A DNA stretch of 64,000 nt from CALMEC01 sp963765105. Lineage in GTDB: Bacteria > Actinomycetota > Thermoleophilia > Miltoncostaeales > Miltoncostaeaceae. The notes beneath the pieces are model-generated. The model ran no database searches. It saw nothing but the letters and a program-made list of their open reading frames with translations, and had not been told where the DNA came from. The translations under genes and the position numbers were made by a program. Below are positions 32,975 to 41,459 of the stretch, one piece after another. The stretch spans positions 186,001 through 250,000 of the forward strand of contig CAVXUW010000004.1 in assembly GCA_963765105.1 (NCBI GenBank), written 5' to 3'. The stretch's first letter is position 1; each line of letters begins with the position of its first letter.

Positions 32975-33387
32975 CGGCGGGCCTGTCGTCGGAAGTACTC
33001 CTCGCCGTCGTTGGGGCGAAAGAATGTGCGAATGGTTCTATCGGCGTTCGCGGCGAGGAAGCTTCCCCCATCTTTGTCGAAACGGGTGACCACCCCGTCG
33101 CGGCGCACGTCCTCCAAGATCGGTCCGCCGGCAGGGCGGTCACGCAGAATCTGGGCACGCCGCAGGTACTCGTCCTGGCTGATGTCTCCAAACTCGCGAC
33201 CGTGTTTGACGTAGTGCTCCTCCAGCTTGCGTGTGCTGCGAAAGCCGATGTCACTTTGGATCGAGGTGTCGGTAGATGACGCGGCCGAGCCGGACGCGCT
33301 TTCCTCACCGCCACGGTTGGCCAGCACGACCGCAACGGCCACAAGGAGGAGGGCGCCGAGGGCGATCAGTGGCCGAAGACGTCGCAT
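32971..33387 (-). CDS. Secreted or membrane-anchored BECR-like RNase toxin candidate
   Basis: The product has 138 residues. A hydrophobic segment (6-23, LRPLIALGALLLVAVAVVLA) acts as signal anchor or signal peptide, then a Ser/Gly/Ala linker (25-45). Residues ~48-138 resemble the barnase/EndoU/colicin D-E5/RelE (BECR) toxin domains found at the tips of polymorphic toxins: EEHYVKHGREFG (His58, His62), DEYLRRAQ, DGVVTRFD, then TIRTFFRPNDGEEYF (Thr118, Arg120, Thr121, Arg124). These are the positions where BECR toxins keep catalytic His, Arg and Thr/Ser. The ATG at 33387 overlaps the DUF1028 stop (TGATG). A one-domain exported toxin is unusual beside the large multi-domain kind. Not confirmed by search. 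Confidence 0.62.
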   Translation of the reverse strand: MRRLRPLIALGALLLVAVAVVLANRGGEESASGSAASSTDTSIQSDIGFRSTRKLEEHYVKHGREFGDISQDEYLRRAQILRDRPAGGPILEDVRRDGVVTRFDKDGGSFLAANADRTIRTFFRPNDGEEYFRRQARR

Positions 33388-34226
33388 CACGAGCCGAGAA
33401 GCTCCCGCAGCACCACGGGGTCGATTCGTTCAATCCCGTCGACGCGCTCTTCCAGGTTTTCGGTACCGACCCATTGCTCGAATGCCTCAGTGAGATCCGG
33501 CGCGGTGTAGCCCAACGTCGTGAGGCGCGCCCGAATGGTGGCGGAGAGGGCAGCGTCCACGGTGACCCATTCCTCCACCGGGGTACTCCCAAACAACAAC
33601 TCATGAATGCCGAAGATGCGCCGCAGCTCAGCAACGGGGGTGGGGTGATCATCCACCCGCAGATCGATGGCGATGTCGCTACCACCGCCGTATCCGGCCT
33701 CCTTGCGCATCACCAGCAATGAGGCGGCCTGCTGGCCGCGTCGGTCGCCCCCAGCGGCCTGAGCGGCCTCGATGCACCTCAGGAGCCGTTCGCCGAGGGC
33801 GATCCCCGCAGTGACCTCAAAGGTGGTTGCCAGGGCATCGACGGTGCTCGCGTCGACCAAGATATTGCCCTGGGCGGCGTAGCCCGGTCCGGTACGTCCA
33901 CCGGCCCAGTCCATGCACTTGGCTCCGGTGAATGAGGCGGAGTTACCCTCAACATCGACCACCCCGAGTTGACGGTCGTCGCGTCCGTCGTCACCCGCGA
34001 CGAGCCGATCCACTGTCTCCTGGGCCGATGCCCCGTCACGAAGGAGGGCCAACCCATCCGGCCCGTAGCGCAGGTTGGCCCAGGCCTGCGTCGCGATGGC
34101 TCCGACCTCAGCCTCGACCGATGGCACCAGCGAGCCCACCGCGAGGAACTTCGATTGCACTGCGACACCCCACTCGCGCGCGGCGAGATCACAGGCGACG
34201 ATCGAGTATGTGGCGATCGGGATCAT
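33387..34226 (-). CDS. DUF1028 family protein (Ntn-hydrolase-like fold)
   Basis: The product has 279 residues. The start MIPIATYSIVACDLAAREWGVAVQ and the motif QAWANLRYGPDGLALLRDG are diagnostic of DUF1028, a family with an Ntn-hydrolase-like fold and unknown substrate. Cleavage or self-processing has not been shown for this family. Its start overlaps the pyk stop by four bases and its stop shares one base with the toxin start, so it sits inside a tightly coupled operon. The C-terminal ~80 residues may be a peptidoglycan- or partner-binding part as in some relatives; this is a guess. Confidence 0.88.
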   Translation of the reverse strand: MIPIATYSIVACDLAAREWGVAVQSKFLAVGSLVPSVEAEVGAIATQAWANLRYGPDGLALLRDGASAQETVDRLVAGDDGRDDRQLGVVDVEGNSASFTGAKCMDWAGGRTGPGYAAQGNILVDASTVDALATTFEVTAGIALGERLLRCIEAAQAAGGDRRGQQAASLLVMRKEAGYGGGSDIAIDLRVDDHPTPVAELRRIFGIHELLFGSTPVEEWVTVDAALSATIRARLTTLGYTAPDLTEAFEQWVGTENLEERVDGIERIDPVVLRELLGS

Positions 34227-35641
34227 CGGATGCTGCGAAGCGCAATGGCCCGTGTGCCGCCCGATGCGCCCACGGTGGGGCCGGAGGTCACCACCACCCG
34301 TGAACCGCGCGGCATAGCCACGATCTCCTTCACACGGACGATGGCCTGCTCGATGGTCTCATCGATGGTTGCTCCCGCAGGGAGCACTGCGGGGATCACG
34401 CCCCATTCAAGGGCAAGCTGGCGGGCCACAGGAACCGAGTGTGCCAGGGCCACGATGATCGCTCCGGGGCGATGACGTGACAGGGCGCGCACGGAGCGTC
34501 CACCTTGCGTGGGCACAACGAACGCCGCCGCCTTGACATCGTTGCCCAAAAGCGCCGCAGCTTGCATCACCGATTCCTCGGGGCCGCGACTGTGGGCCGC
34601 CGGGGGCCGGGGCACCTCGGCGTTGTCGGCGGCAGTGGTGATCTCATCCATGGCGCGCACCGCACCGATCGCGTTCTTCCCCACCGCCGTTTCGGCCGAC
34701 AGCATGAGAGCCGACGCCCCTTGAACGACGGCGGTGGCGATGTCGGTGGCCTCGGCACGTGTGGGACCGCCACCGGCCACCATCGATTCGAGCATCTGCG
34801 TCGCCATGATTGCGAGCTTGCCCTGGTCGCGGCAGGCGCGAACGATCTTTCGTTGCAGGGCGGGCACTTCGGCAACGCCAACCTGGACGCCCAGGTCGCC
34901 TCGGGCGACCATTGCGGCGTCGGACTCGCGGACGATGTCGTCGAGGGCCTCGCAGGCTTCAATGGTTTCGATCTTTGCGATCACACGGGCCGAGAGGCCC
35001 GCCTTGTTCAGGAGGCCGCGCAGGGTCTCGATGTCCCGTTCCGAGCGGACGTAGGACAGCGCAATGAAGTCGGCCTGGCACCGGGCGGCGAATTTGAGGT
35101 CGGCGCGGTCCTTGGGGGTTATTGCCGACCGACGCCGTGATTTGTCGTAGGTGATCACCACACCACGACTGGGACTGATCCGCCCTGCCCCGATACACCG
35201 ACCAATGACCCGGCGGTGCTTCCCTTTCCCGGTGACGCGCACCAGCTCAAAGCGGGGTTCCCCATCACCGACGATCAGTTGTGACAGTCCGGGGCTCACC
35301 GCTCCAACAAACCCTGCCCAGTTCACAGCGATGACGCCCTTCACGGTTGTTTCACCGACGACGAACGTGACTTCCTGGCCTAAGCGAATCAGTCGTTTGG
35401 GTGTGTCGGGAGCAAGACGCACCTTCGGCCCCTGGAGGTCGAACACCACGGCGATCTGCCGGCCGGCTGCGGCGGCGGCCGCGCGCACCTCGGTGACACG
35501 TCGCATCCACTCGTCCGGGTTACCGTGAGAGCAGTTGATCCGCACACCGTCGACTCCGGCCGCGATGAGCGCCGCCGCCAAGTCAGGGCCGTCGGTGGAC
35601 GGCCCGAGTGTCGCGAGGATCTTGGTGCGACGGCGTTGCAT
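34223..35641 (-). CDS. pyk: Pyruvate kinase
   Basis: The product has 472 residues. It converts phosphoenolpyruvate and ADP to pyruvate and ATP. Landmarks are RRTKILATLGPST at the start, GVRINCSHG, VFDLQGPKVRL, VARGDLGVQVG (active-site loop), and the SAETAVG motif. The C-terminal allosteric domain is present. The ATG at 35641 shares its A with the stop of a 27-codon leader frame (TAATG) and has no good Shine-Dalgarno of its own, so translation probably depends on the leader. Confidence 0.95.
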   Translation of the reverse strand: MQRRRTKILATLGPSTDGPDLAAALIAAGVDGVRINCSHGNPDEWMRRVTEVRAAAAAAGRQIAVVFDLQGPKVRLAPDTPKRLIRLGQEVTFVVGETTVKGVIAVNWAGFVGAVSPGLSQLIVGDGEPRFELVRVTGKGKHRRVIGRCIGAGRISPSRGVVITYDKSRRRSAITPKDRADLKFAARCQADFIALSYVRSERDIETLRGLLNKAGLSARVIAKIETIEACEALDDIVRESDAAMVARGDLGVQVGVAEVPALQRKIVRACRDQGKLAIMATQMLESMVAGGGPTRAEATDIATAVVQGASALMLSAETAVGKNAIGAVRAMDEITTAADNAEVPRPPAAHSRGPEESVMQAAALLGNDVKAAAFVVPTQGGRSVRALSRHRPGAIIVALAHSVPVARQLALEWGVIPAVLPAGATIDETIEQAIVRVKEIVAMPRGSRVVVTSGPTVGASGGTRAIALRSIR

Positions 35642-35724
35642 TAGTTGGAGGCCCGCAGTTCGATTATGGCGGCGTTCTTGCGTAAATCCGGGATGACCTT
35701 GTCGTTTAGTACATTGACGTCCAC
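35641..35724 (-). CDS. Leader ORF of 27 codons translationally coupled to pyk
   Basis: A GTG at 35724 preceded by AGGAGG (spacing 4, somewhat short) opens a frame reading MDVNVLNDKVIPDLRKN..., ending in TAA that overlaps the pyk ATG (TAATG). Ribosomes would reach pyk by termination-reinitiation. The peptide is hydrophilic with a mildly amphipathic second half. It could be a regulatory leader, a real micro-protein, or a relic. Regulation of pyk through ribosome stalling is inference. Confidence 0.55.
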   Translation of the reverse strand: MDVNVLNDKVIPDLRKNAAIIELRASN

Positions 35725-35872
35725 GAGACCTCCTCAGTCGTGGGTTGGAGCAGCAGTACCAGCCTGCAGGCTCGCATATTGACCTGATGCCATGCGGTCC
35801 AAACATTCTTCGACGAGGACATAGCCGCGACGCAGAACTCCCAAAGCGCTTGCGGCGTCGCAGCCGGTCCGG

Positions 35873-36970
35873 TCACGAAGTCGCTGGTGGCTCTTCCGGC
35901 GCGTCGTCGGGGACACGCCTCACGACGACGGGCGTGGAGTCATCAGGATTGAGCGAGAGTCCCGGTCCTGGCAACACGGTCAAGAACGTTCCCCACAGGC
36001 CGAGTCGGTTGATCGCGACGGCAGCGACGATCAGGAACGCGACCGCCAGACCCACAACCGACCAGAACAACCAGGTTGCCGCCTGCGCCGGCAACGGAAC
36101 GTTCATCCCGTACAAGCCGGTGATCAAAGTAGGCGCGTAGAACCCAACGGTGATGATGGTGAGCAGAAGCACGACCCGGTTGGTGCTTTCACTTCGCTCA
36201 CCCTGTATCTGGGCACGCGCACCCGCGATACGGGACTCGGCGACCTCGAGGGCCGCCGGCAGGTCCCGAAGAAGGTCGAGCTCAATGATGCGCAACCATC
36301 GCAACCCGGACGGGCTGATCAGGTTTCGCTCCACCGGCTCACGAAGTTCCGCCAGCTCGCGAAGCTCGCTTCGCAACGGCAGCACGCCGTCACGTACCCG
36401 CCCCAGATGGTGGCTCAACTCCAACAGATCGGACAGGATCAGGTTGATGCGGGGGTTTGGCACGAGAAGCCGCTCCTCGATGAGGTCGATTCGTCGGCGG
36501 ATCTCACCGAGAACCTCGGTGGCGCTATCGATGACGTTGTCGAGCAGTTCCATGAACAGAACCGAGGCATCGCGCTGGGACGCCGGTGTTTGAAGCCACT
36601 GCGCCTCGATGCGCTCCGGGGCCACGGCATCGGCCTCTCCGGTAATGGCCCGTCGACGGACGAGCACCTCGGATGGTCGGAGCAGCATGTCGACCCGCTC
36701 GAGGGAGGGGTGAGGGTCGTCCGGAGCGAATCGTGACGCCACGACGGTTGCGCACAACGCGCCGTCCACCTCGGCAAGCCGTGCCCGAATGCCCGGCGTT
36801 GCCAGAAATTGGAGCATTGCGTCGCTCAGGTCGACGCCATCAGGAACCGGTGCGCCCCGCCAGACGCGCACGGGAGGCGGAGTACCCGGGGGATAGGTTG
36901 TCCACGGCACATTGCGAAGTTCGACGTGTCGCGAGGCCTTCCTCGTGCGAACCCGCGGCGCGTCTGACAC
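35873..36970 (-). CDS. corA: CorA-family magnesium/divalent-cation transporter
   Basis: The product has 365 residues. A long cytoplasmic domain with an alpha-helical stalk (about 1-290) is followed by two C-terminal membrane helices with the family's GMN filter in LYGMNVP. CorA forms a funnel-shaped pentamer that lets Mg2+ (or Co2+, Ni2+) in. The GTG at 36970 has GGAGG at a spacing of about 10 bases. The last 30 residues are a polar tail. About 150 bases separate it from the leader ORF of pyk. Confidence 0.9.
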   Translation of the reverse strand: MSDAPRVRTRKASRHVELRNVPWTTYPPGTPPPVRVWRGAPVPDGVDLSDAMLQFLATPGIRARLAEVDGALCATVVASRFAPDDPHPSLERVDMLLRPSEVLVRRRAITGEADAVAPERIEAQWLQTPASQRDASVLFMELLDNVIDSATEVLGEIRRRIDLIEERLLVPNPRINLILSDLLELSHHLGRVRDGVLPLRSELRELAELREPVERNLISPSGLRWLRIIELDLLRDLPAALEVAESRIAGARAQIQGERSESTNRVVLLLTIITVGFYAPTLITGLYGMNVPLPAQAATWLFWSVVGLAVAFLIVAAVAINRLGLWGTFLTVLPGPGLSLNPDDSTPVVVRRVPDDAPEEPPATS

Positions 36971-37027
36971 GGGACGAGTTCCTCCGTGTCAACGGCGGGT
37001 CGTGACCCACCTCGATCACGGTGGAAG

Positions 37028-37100
37028 TGGAGGATACCGGGATCGAACCGGTGACCTTCGCGCTGCCAGCGCGACGCTCTCCCAGCTGAGCTAATCCCCC
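37028..37100 (-). tRNA. tRNA-Ala (anticodon GGC)
   Basis: The 73-base cloverleaf has acceptor stem GGGGGAT/ATCCTCC including the G3:U70 pair that identifies alanine tRNA, the D-arm TAGCTCAGCTGGGAGAG, anticodon loop CTGGCAG (GGC) in a TCGCG/CGCGA stem, and T-arm GGTTCGATCCC. CCA is not encoded. It lies between rsfS and corA on the same strand. Confidence 0.96.
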
Positions 37101-37121
37101 TGGGCCGAAGGTAAGTATAGG

Positions 37122-37538
37122 TCAGCTGGCGGCGGGCGCAACATCCTCGTCCGCGACATACGGCTCGCTCGGCGCTTCGCGCCAGAGCCGATCAAGCCGG
37201 TAGAAATCACGTGCCTGCGGCGTGAACACGTGCACGACGATGTCGATGTAGTCCATCAGAACCCATTCGGCTTCGCGGTCACCCTCGACGCGACGGGGGA
37301 ATGAACCGGTCTCCTCTTTCACCCGTCGACGGACTTCATCGGCAATGGCCTTGGCCTGGCGGGGGGTTTGCCCCGTCGCGATCACTAGGAAGTCCGTGTA
37401 CGACACGACGCCCCGCATGTCGACGATGACGATGTCGGAGGCTTTCTTCGCGTCAGCTGCAGCAGCGGCGGTGAGCGCGAGGTCGTGAGTGAAGATGTCG
37501 GTTGTTTCTGTCGTAATGGCCCGTTCAGGGTAGCGCAC
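37122..37538 (-). CDS. rsfS: Ribosome silencing factor RsfS
   Basis: The product has 138 residues. DUF143 core: DIVIVDMRGVVSYTDFLVIATGQTPRQAKAIADEV and EGDREAEWVLMDYIDIVVHVFTPQARDFYRLDRLW. RsfS binds L14 of the 50S subunit and blocks subunit joining in stationary phase. The GTG start shares one base with the nadD stop (TAGTG), the usual nadD-rsfS pairing. The C-terminal tail is Glu/Ala-rich. tRNA-Ala lies 21 bases past its stop. Confidence 0.94.
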   Translation of the reverse strand: MRYPERAITTETTDIFTHDLALTAAAAADAKKASDIVIVDMRGVVSYTDFLVIATGQTPRQAKAIADEVRRRVKEETGSFPRRVEGDREAEWVLMDYIDIVVHVFTPQARDFYRLDRLWREAPSEPYVADEDVAPAAS

Positions 37539-38146
37539 TACGCGGCGCGATAGAGGCCATGGGCATCGATGAGGGTGCTCACGCCCGGCGGAAGGAGGTG
37601 GTCGACCGGTTCGCGGCGGGCGATTCGGTCGCGGATCACCGTTGACGACAAACCCACCGTCGGCATCGAGACGAGGTCGACGCGGCCTGGCGCAATTGCT
37701 TCGGCCGCCTCGCTCACGGCCTCGAGATCCGCTGAATCACGGGCCACGACAGCCAATCGCGCAAGCTCGGTGATGCGGGCCGGCTCGCGCCACCGCGAGA
37801 AACCGAGCAGCTGGTCGGCCCCGACGATAAGCCACAAGTCATCGTCCGCGTTGTCCCTGGCGAAGCCGTGCAATGTGTCGACCATATAGCTGGGTCCCGG
37901 CCGCTCGATCTCCGCGCGGGAGGCGACAAGCGTGGGGTGGCCGGCGACCGCCGCCTCCACCAACGCAAAGCGCACCTGGGTAGGGGCGTGCCCCTCACCG
38001 CGGTGAGCCGGCCGTGCGCACACCACCAGTCGCACCTCGTCAAGCGCCAGTTGCCACGCGGCTTCGCGAGCGACGATCACGTGACCGATATGGGGCGGGT
38101 CGAACATCCCGCCAAAAACGCCGACCTTACGTGCGGACGTGACCAT
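37538..38146 (-). CDS. nadD: Nicotinate-nucleotide adenylyltransferase
   Basis: The product has 202 residues. It joins nicotinate mononucleotide with ATP to make deamido-NAD. Motifs are GGMFDPPHIGHVIVA (HIGH nucleotidyltransferase site), LIVGADQL and the late STxIR (SSTVIRDRI). The ATG at 38146 lies 20 bases inside the end of proA. This proA-nadD-rsfS order is standard in Actinobacteria. Confidence 0.96.
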   Translation of the reverse strand: MVTSARKVGVFGGMFDPPHIGHVIVAREAAWQLALDEVRLVVCARPAHRGEGHAPTQVRFALVEAAVAGHPTLVASRAEIERPGPSYMVDTLHGFARDNADDDLWLIVGADQLLGFSRWREPARITELARLAVVARDSADLEAVSEAAEAIAPGRVDLVSMPTVGLSSTVIRDRIARREPVDHLLPPGVSTLIDAHGLYRAA

Positions 38147-39398
38147 CTCCGATGACGACGTACTTCATCGTTGTGAGCTCACGCAGACCGATTGGTCCAC
38201 GCGCGTGGAGCTTCTGGGTGGAGTTTGCGATCTCCGCCCCCATGCCAAACTCTCCCCCGTCGGTGAAGCGGGTGGAGGCGTTGATGTAGATGCAGGCCGC
38301 GTCCACACCGGCCTCGAAGTCGCGGGCTGCGGCGAGAGACGCGGTAACGATTGCTTCGCTGTGACCCGACCCGTACCGCTCGATGTGCTCGATCGCCTCG
38401 TCGACCGACTCAACGACGCGCACCGCCAGCGTGAGATCGAGAAACTCTGTGGCGTAGTCCTCGTCAGTGGCCTCGGCAAGGCCTTCTCCATCGACACCCA
38501 GAACCGTGCGCGCCTCCTGCGAGACACGAAGTTCCACGCCGTTCTCTTTCAGCGCGGCGGCGGCCCGAGGAAGAAATGCGTCGGCGATGTCGCGGTGCAC
38601 CAGAAGGGTCTCCGCGGCGTTACAGACACCCGGGCGCTGGACCTTGGCGTTGACCGTGATCTTCACGGCCTTGTCGACGTCGGCATCCGCGTGGACGTAG
38701 ACGTGGTTGTTGCCGGACGCGGCGTAGATGACGGGCACCGTCGAGTGCTCGACCAAGAACGCCTTCAACTCGTCGCCGCCGCGAGGAACGACAAGATCGA
38801 TGTACTGCTTCAGTTGAATCAGCTCGCGAAGCTGCTCGCGGTCACCGTCGACCGGCACGATGGCCTCGGCCGGGACATCGGCCTCCATGAGCGCGCGCTG
38901 CAGCACCTCGGCGATGATGCCGTTCGAACGCCGTGCCACGCTGCTGCCTCTGAGGACGACGGCGTTGCCGCTTTTGAGGCAGAGGGCCGCAGCATCCGAT
39001 GTGACGTTGGGACGACCTTCATAGATCACGGCCACAACGCCCAACGGGACCCGTTTGCGCGTGACCTCGAGACCATTGGGAAGCCGCTCACCCATCTCGA
39101 CCTCGCCAACAGGGTCGGGAAGCGCCGCCACTTGACGCACACCGCGTGCCATGGCAAGAACACGGTCCTCGTCGAGCAAGAGCCGATCAACCATGGCGCT
39201 GGGGCGGTGCGCGGCTTTGGCATCGTCAATGTCGAGAGCGTTCTCGCGGAGGATCTCGTCCGTACGGCGAACAAGTGCGTCCGCCATCTGGTTGAGGACC
39301 TCGTTCTTCCGCGCTCCCGGCATCCGCCGCAAGGCGGTCGAGGCGCGCTTCGCTGCCTCCACCTGCCGCTCAAGAGTCGTTACATCGATCGAAGCCAC
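38127..39398 (-). CDS. proA: Gamma-glutamyl phosphate reductase
   Basis: The product has about 423 residues. It reduces glutamyl-5-phosphate with NADPH in proline biosynthesis. The aldehyde dehydrogenase-like fold shows KRVPLGVVAVIYEGRPNVT, RGSSVARRSN, and the catalytic Cys region KVQRPGVCNAAETLLVH. The start could be GTG 39398 or TTG 39404; I chose GTG as the better codon. It follows proB by 12 bases. Confidence 0.95.
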   Translation of the reverse strand: MASIDVTTLERQVEAAKRASTALRRMPGARKNEVLNQMADALVRRTDEILRENALDIDDAKAAHRPSAMVDRLLLDEDRVLAMARGVRQVAALPDPVGEVEMGERLPNGLEVTRKRVPLGVVAVIYEGRPNVTSDAAALCLKSGNAVVLRGSSVARRSNGIIAEVLQRALMEADVPAEAIVPVDGDREQLRELIQLKQYIDLVVPRGGDELKAFLVEHSTVPVIYAASGNNHVYVHADADVDKAVKITVNAKVQRPGVCNAAETLLVHRDIADAFLPRAAAALKENGVELRVSQEARTVLGVDGEGLAEATDEDYATEFLDLTLAVRVVESVDEAIEHIERYGSGHSEAIVTASLAAARDFEAGVDAACIYINASTRFTDGGEFGMGAEIANSTQKLHARGPIGLRELTTMKYVVIGDGHVRT

Positions 39399-39410
39399 AG
39401 ACAAACGCTA

Positions 39411-40514
39411 CTACACCGAGTCCGCTCCCAGCAGGACAAATTGGTCGCGATGGATCACTTCATCGGCCGCACCAGGGATCTGTTCACGTGCCGCTGTGGT
39501 CGTCAAACCGGCAACCTGGCGGAGATCCTCGGCCGACAAACCCGTAAGCCCTTTGCCGATGAGCGTGCCCGTGGGGTCGGCCACCTCCACCGCGTCGCCG
39601 GCCGCGAAACTCCCCGAACATCCGGTGATTCCCACCGCGAGCAGCGAGGTCCCGCGAGAAACGAGCGCGGATGCCGCTCCGGCGTCGACATCGATGCGTC
39701 CGAGCACGGGTTTTGCGTAGCGCAGCCAGAGCTTGAACGCCGACCGCGGCTTCGTAGCCGGGGGGAAGCGAGTGCCCACATGCGAGCCATGGGCAACGCT
39801 GGTGATGACTCCGTCGGTGGCGCAGTTGGCGATCACGCAGGTGATCCCCGCCGCGGTCGCCATGCTGGCTGATGCAACCTTGCTGGAGATGCCGCCCCGC
39901 CCAACGCCCGACGCCTCGAGCGGTGCCAAGGAAACGGCTTCGGGTGCGATGCCTGGGGCGACGTCGCCGATTAGCTCGGGTCCGTCCTCACCCGGCCCGT
40001 AGAGCCCGTCACGGTCGGTCAACAAAATCAGCAACCGGGCACGCAAGAGGATGGCCACCTGCGCGGCCAGCACATCGTTGTCGCCGAACGTGATGTCGTC
40101 GGTGGCTGTTGTGTCGTTTTCGTTGATCACCGGGATGACACCCAGCTCGAGCAGTCGCCCGAGCGTGTTGCGGGCGTTGTTGTACGAGGTTCGGCGTTCC
40201 AGGTCACCAGACGTGAGAAGCACCTGAGCGGGCACCGCGTCGTGTGCGGCGAAGCTCCGGAGATAGCGCTCGAATAACACTCCTTGTCCCACCGCCGAGG
40301 CGGCCTGTAGGTCGGGAAGGGCTGTCGGACGCACAGTGATCCCCAGACGTGCGAGGCCACAGGCGATCGCAGCGCTGCTCACAAGCACCGGCTGAAAGCC
40401 CTGTCGACGGAGGGTCACCAACTCGCGAACGCGTCCGTCGAGCACGTCTTCGCGAAACGCCCCGGACCCATCGACCAGTGACGACGTCCCGACTTTCACG
40501 ACGATGAGTGCCAT
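39411..40514 (-). CDS. proB: Glutamate 5-kinase with PUA domain
   Basis: The product has 367 residues. Residues 1-265 are the amino acid kinase fold (LIVVKVGTSSLVDGSG; NENDTTATDDITFGDNDVLAAQVA), and 275-367 a PUA domain. It makes glutamyl-5-phosphate for proline and is normally inhibited by proline. Its ATG shares a base with the obg stop (TGATG), so obg-proB-proA are co-translated. Confidence 0.95.
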   Translation of the reverse strand: MALIVVKVGTSSLVDGSGAFREDVLDGRVRELVTLRRQGFQPVLVSSAAIACGLARLGITVRPTALPDLQAASAVGQGVLFERYLRSFAAHDAVPAQVLLTSGDLERRTSYNNARNTLGRLLELGVIPVINENDTTATDDITFGDNDVLAAQVAILLRARLLILLTDRDGLYGPGEDGPELIGDVAPGIAPEAVSLAPLEASGVGRGGISSKVASASMATAAGITCVIANCATDGVITSVAHGSHVGTRFPPATKPRSAFKLWLRYAKPVLGRIDVDAGAASALVSRGTSLLAVGITGCSGSFAAGDAVEVADPTGTLIGKGLTGLSAEDLRQVAGLTTTAAREQIPGAADEVIHRDQFVLLGADSV

Positions 40515-41446
40515 CAGGTCGCCGCCAAATGGCGAAGGACCTCACGGCGAAGCTCGTCGATGCCACTCCCCGAGTCGGGATCGACGACGATGTCGACTCC
40601 CGCGGGACGGTCAGAACCGCTGATGTGTGTCCCGACGACAATCTCGTTAGCGCCCTCTTGGCGGTAGGCATCAACCGTGTGCCGTACCGCGGCAAGGCGC
40701 TCCGCGACGTCGTCACCGCGGGCATCAACGCAGTGAATGATCACGCGGGCGCGTTCGATTTGCTCGAGCTTTCCGTCGGGCCGCGGCGCCCCCACCTCAT
40801 CGACTCCCGGCAGGTCGACGACCAGATAGAGGTTTGCGAACTCGTCCTGCACCGGGCCGAACGCCGGCTCCCGCGTGGAACGAGGGTACGGGGCAATCAC
40901 CGCCGCGCCACCCGTCAGTGCGTGGAACACCGCGCTTTTGCCGCTGTTGGGCAGTCCCACCATCGCCACGTCGACGTTGATGCGAAGCTCCATCGTCAGC
41001 CACGTCTCGTCACCCGGTGCACCAGGGATCGCCTCACGTGGCGCCTGATGGGTCGAGGAGCGAAACGCGAAGTTCCCCACCCCGCCTTCACCGCCACGTG
41101 CGACCTCGGCACGCTCGCCCGGCGTATCGAGCGACGCGATGACGACGTCGTCACGGGTGATGCGGGTGCCCACGGGCACCGCGATCTCGACGTTCTCACC
41201 ATTTTTGCCGTGGCGTTTTCGTCCCGCACCGGGTTGACCCGGCCGGGCCTTGTGGTGAACCGCATGCCGGAAGCGGGAGAGGTCCTCAACGCTCGCGTCG
41301 GCAATCACGACAACCGATCCGCCGTGTCCCCCATTTCCGCCGTCGGGTCCACCACGCGGCGTGCGTGATTCACGACGGAATGAAACGCAGCCGCCACCAC
41401 CGTGGCCGCCTTCAACGTGGATGCGAACGCGATCGGTGAACGCCAC
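40514..41446 (-). CDS. obgE: Obg GTPase, shortened and lacking NKxD
   Basis: The product has 310 residues; Obg proteins are usually 340-480. The glycine-rich Obg fold is intact (IHVEGGHGGGGCVSFRRES, PRGGPDGGNGGHGGSV). The G domain keeps G1 GLPNSGKS (164-171) and G3 DLPG (211-214), but G4 (NKxD), which gives guanine specificity, is replaced by GTHI near 272. The switch region between G3 and the ER helix is shortened, and the C-terminal OCT domain is absent. GTP specificity is doubtful. The GTG at 41446 fits the family start (x-AFTDRVRI). It stands between rpmA and proB as usual. Confidence 0.85.
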   Translation of the reverse strand: MAFTDRVRIHVEGGHGGGGCVSFRRESRTPRGGPDGGNGGHGGSVVVIADASVEDLSRFRHAVHHKARPGQPGAGRKRHGKNGENVEIAVPVGTRITRDDVVIASLDTPGERAEVARGGEGGVGNFAFRSSTHQAPREAIPGAPGDETWLTMELRINVDVAMVGLPNSGKSAVFHALTGGAAVIAPYPRSTREPAFGPVQDEFANLYLVVDLPGVDEVGAPRPDGKLEQIERARVIIHCVDARGDDVAERLAAVRHTVDAYRQEGANEIVVGTHISGSDRPAGVDIVVDPDSGSGIDELRREVLRHLAAT

Positions 41447-41459
41447 CGCGATCTGAGTG

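Noticed and set aside
35734..35916. 60-codon minus-strand frame between corA and the pyk leader
   Set aside because: It overlaps the corA end, lacks a good start, and nothing marks it as coding; undecidable without comparison.
38139..39872. 577-codon plus-strand frame opposite proA and proB
   Set aside because: Crosses two genuine genes antisense and has no family features.
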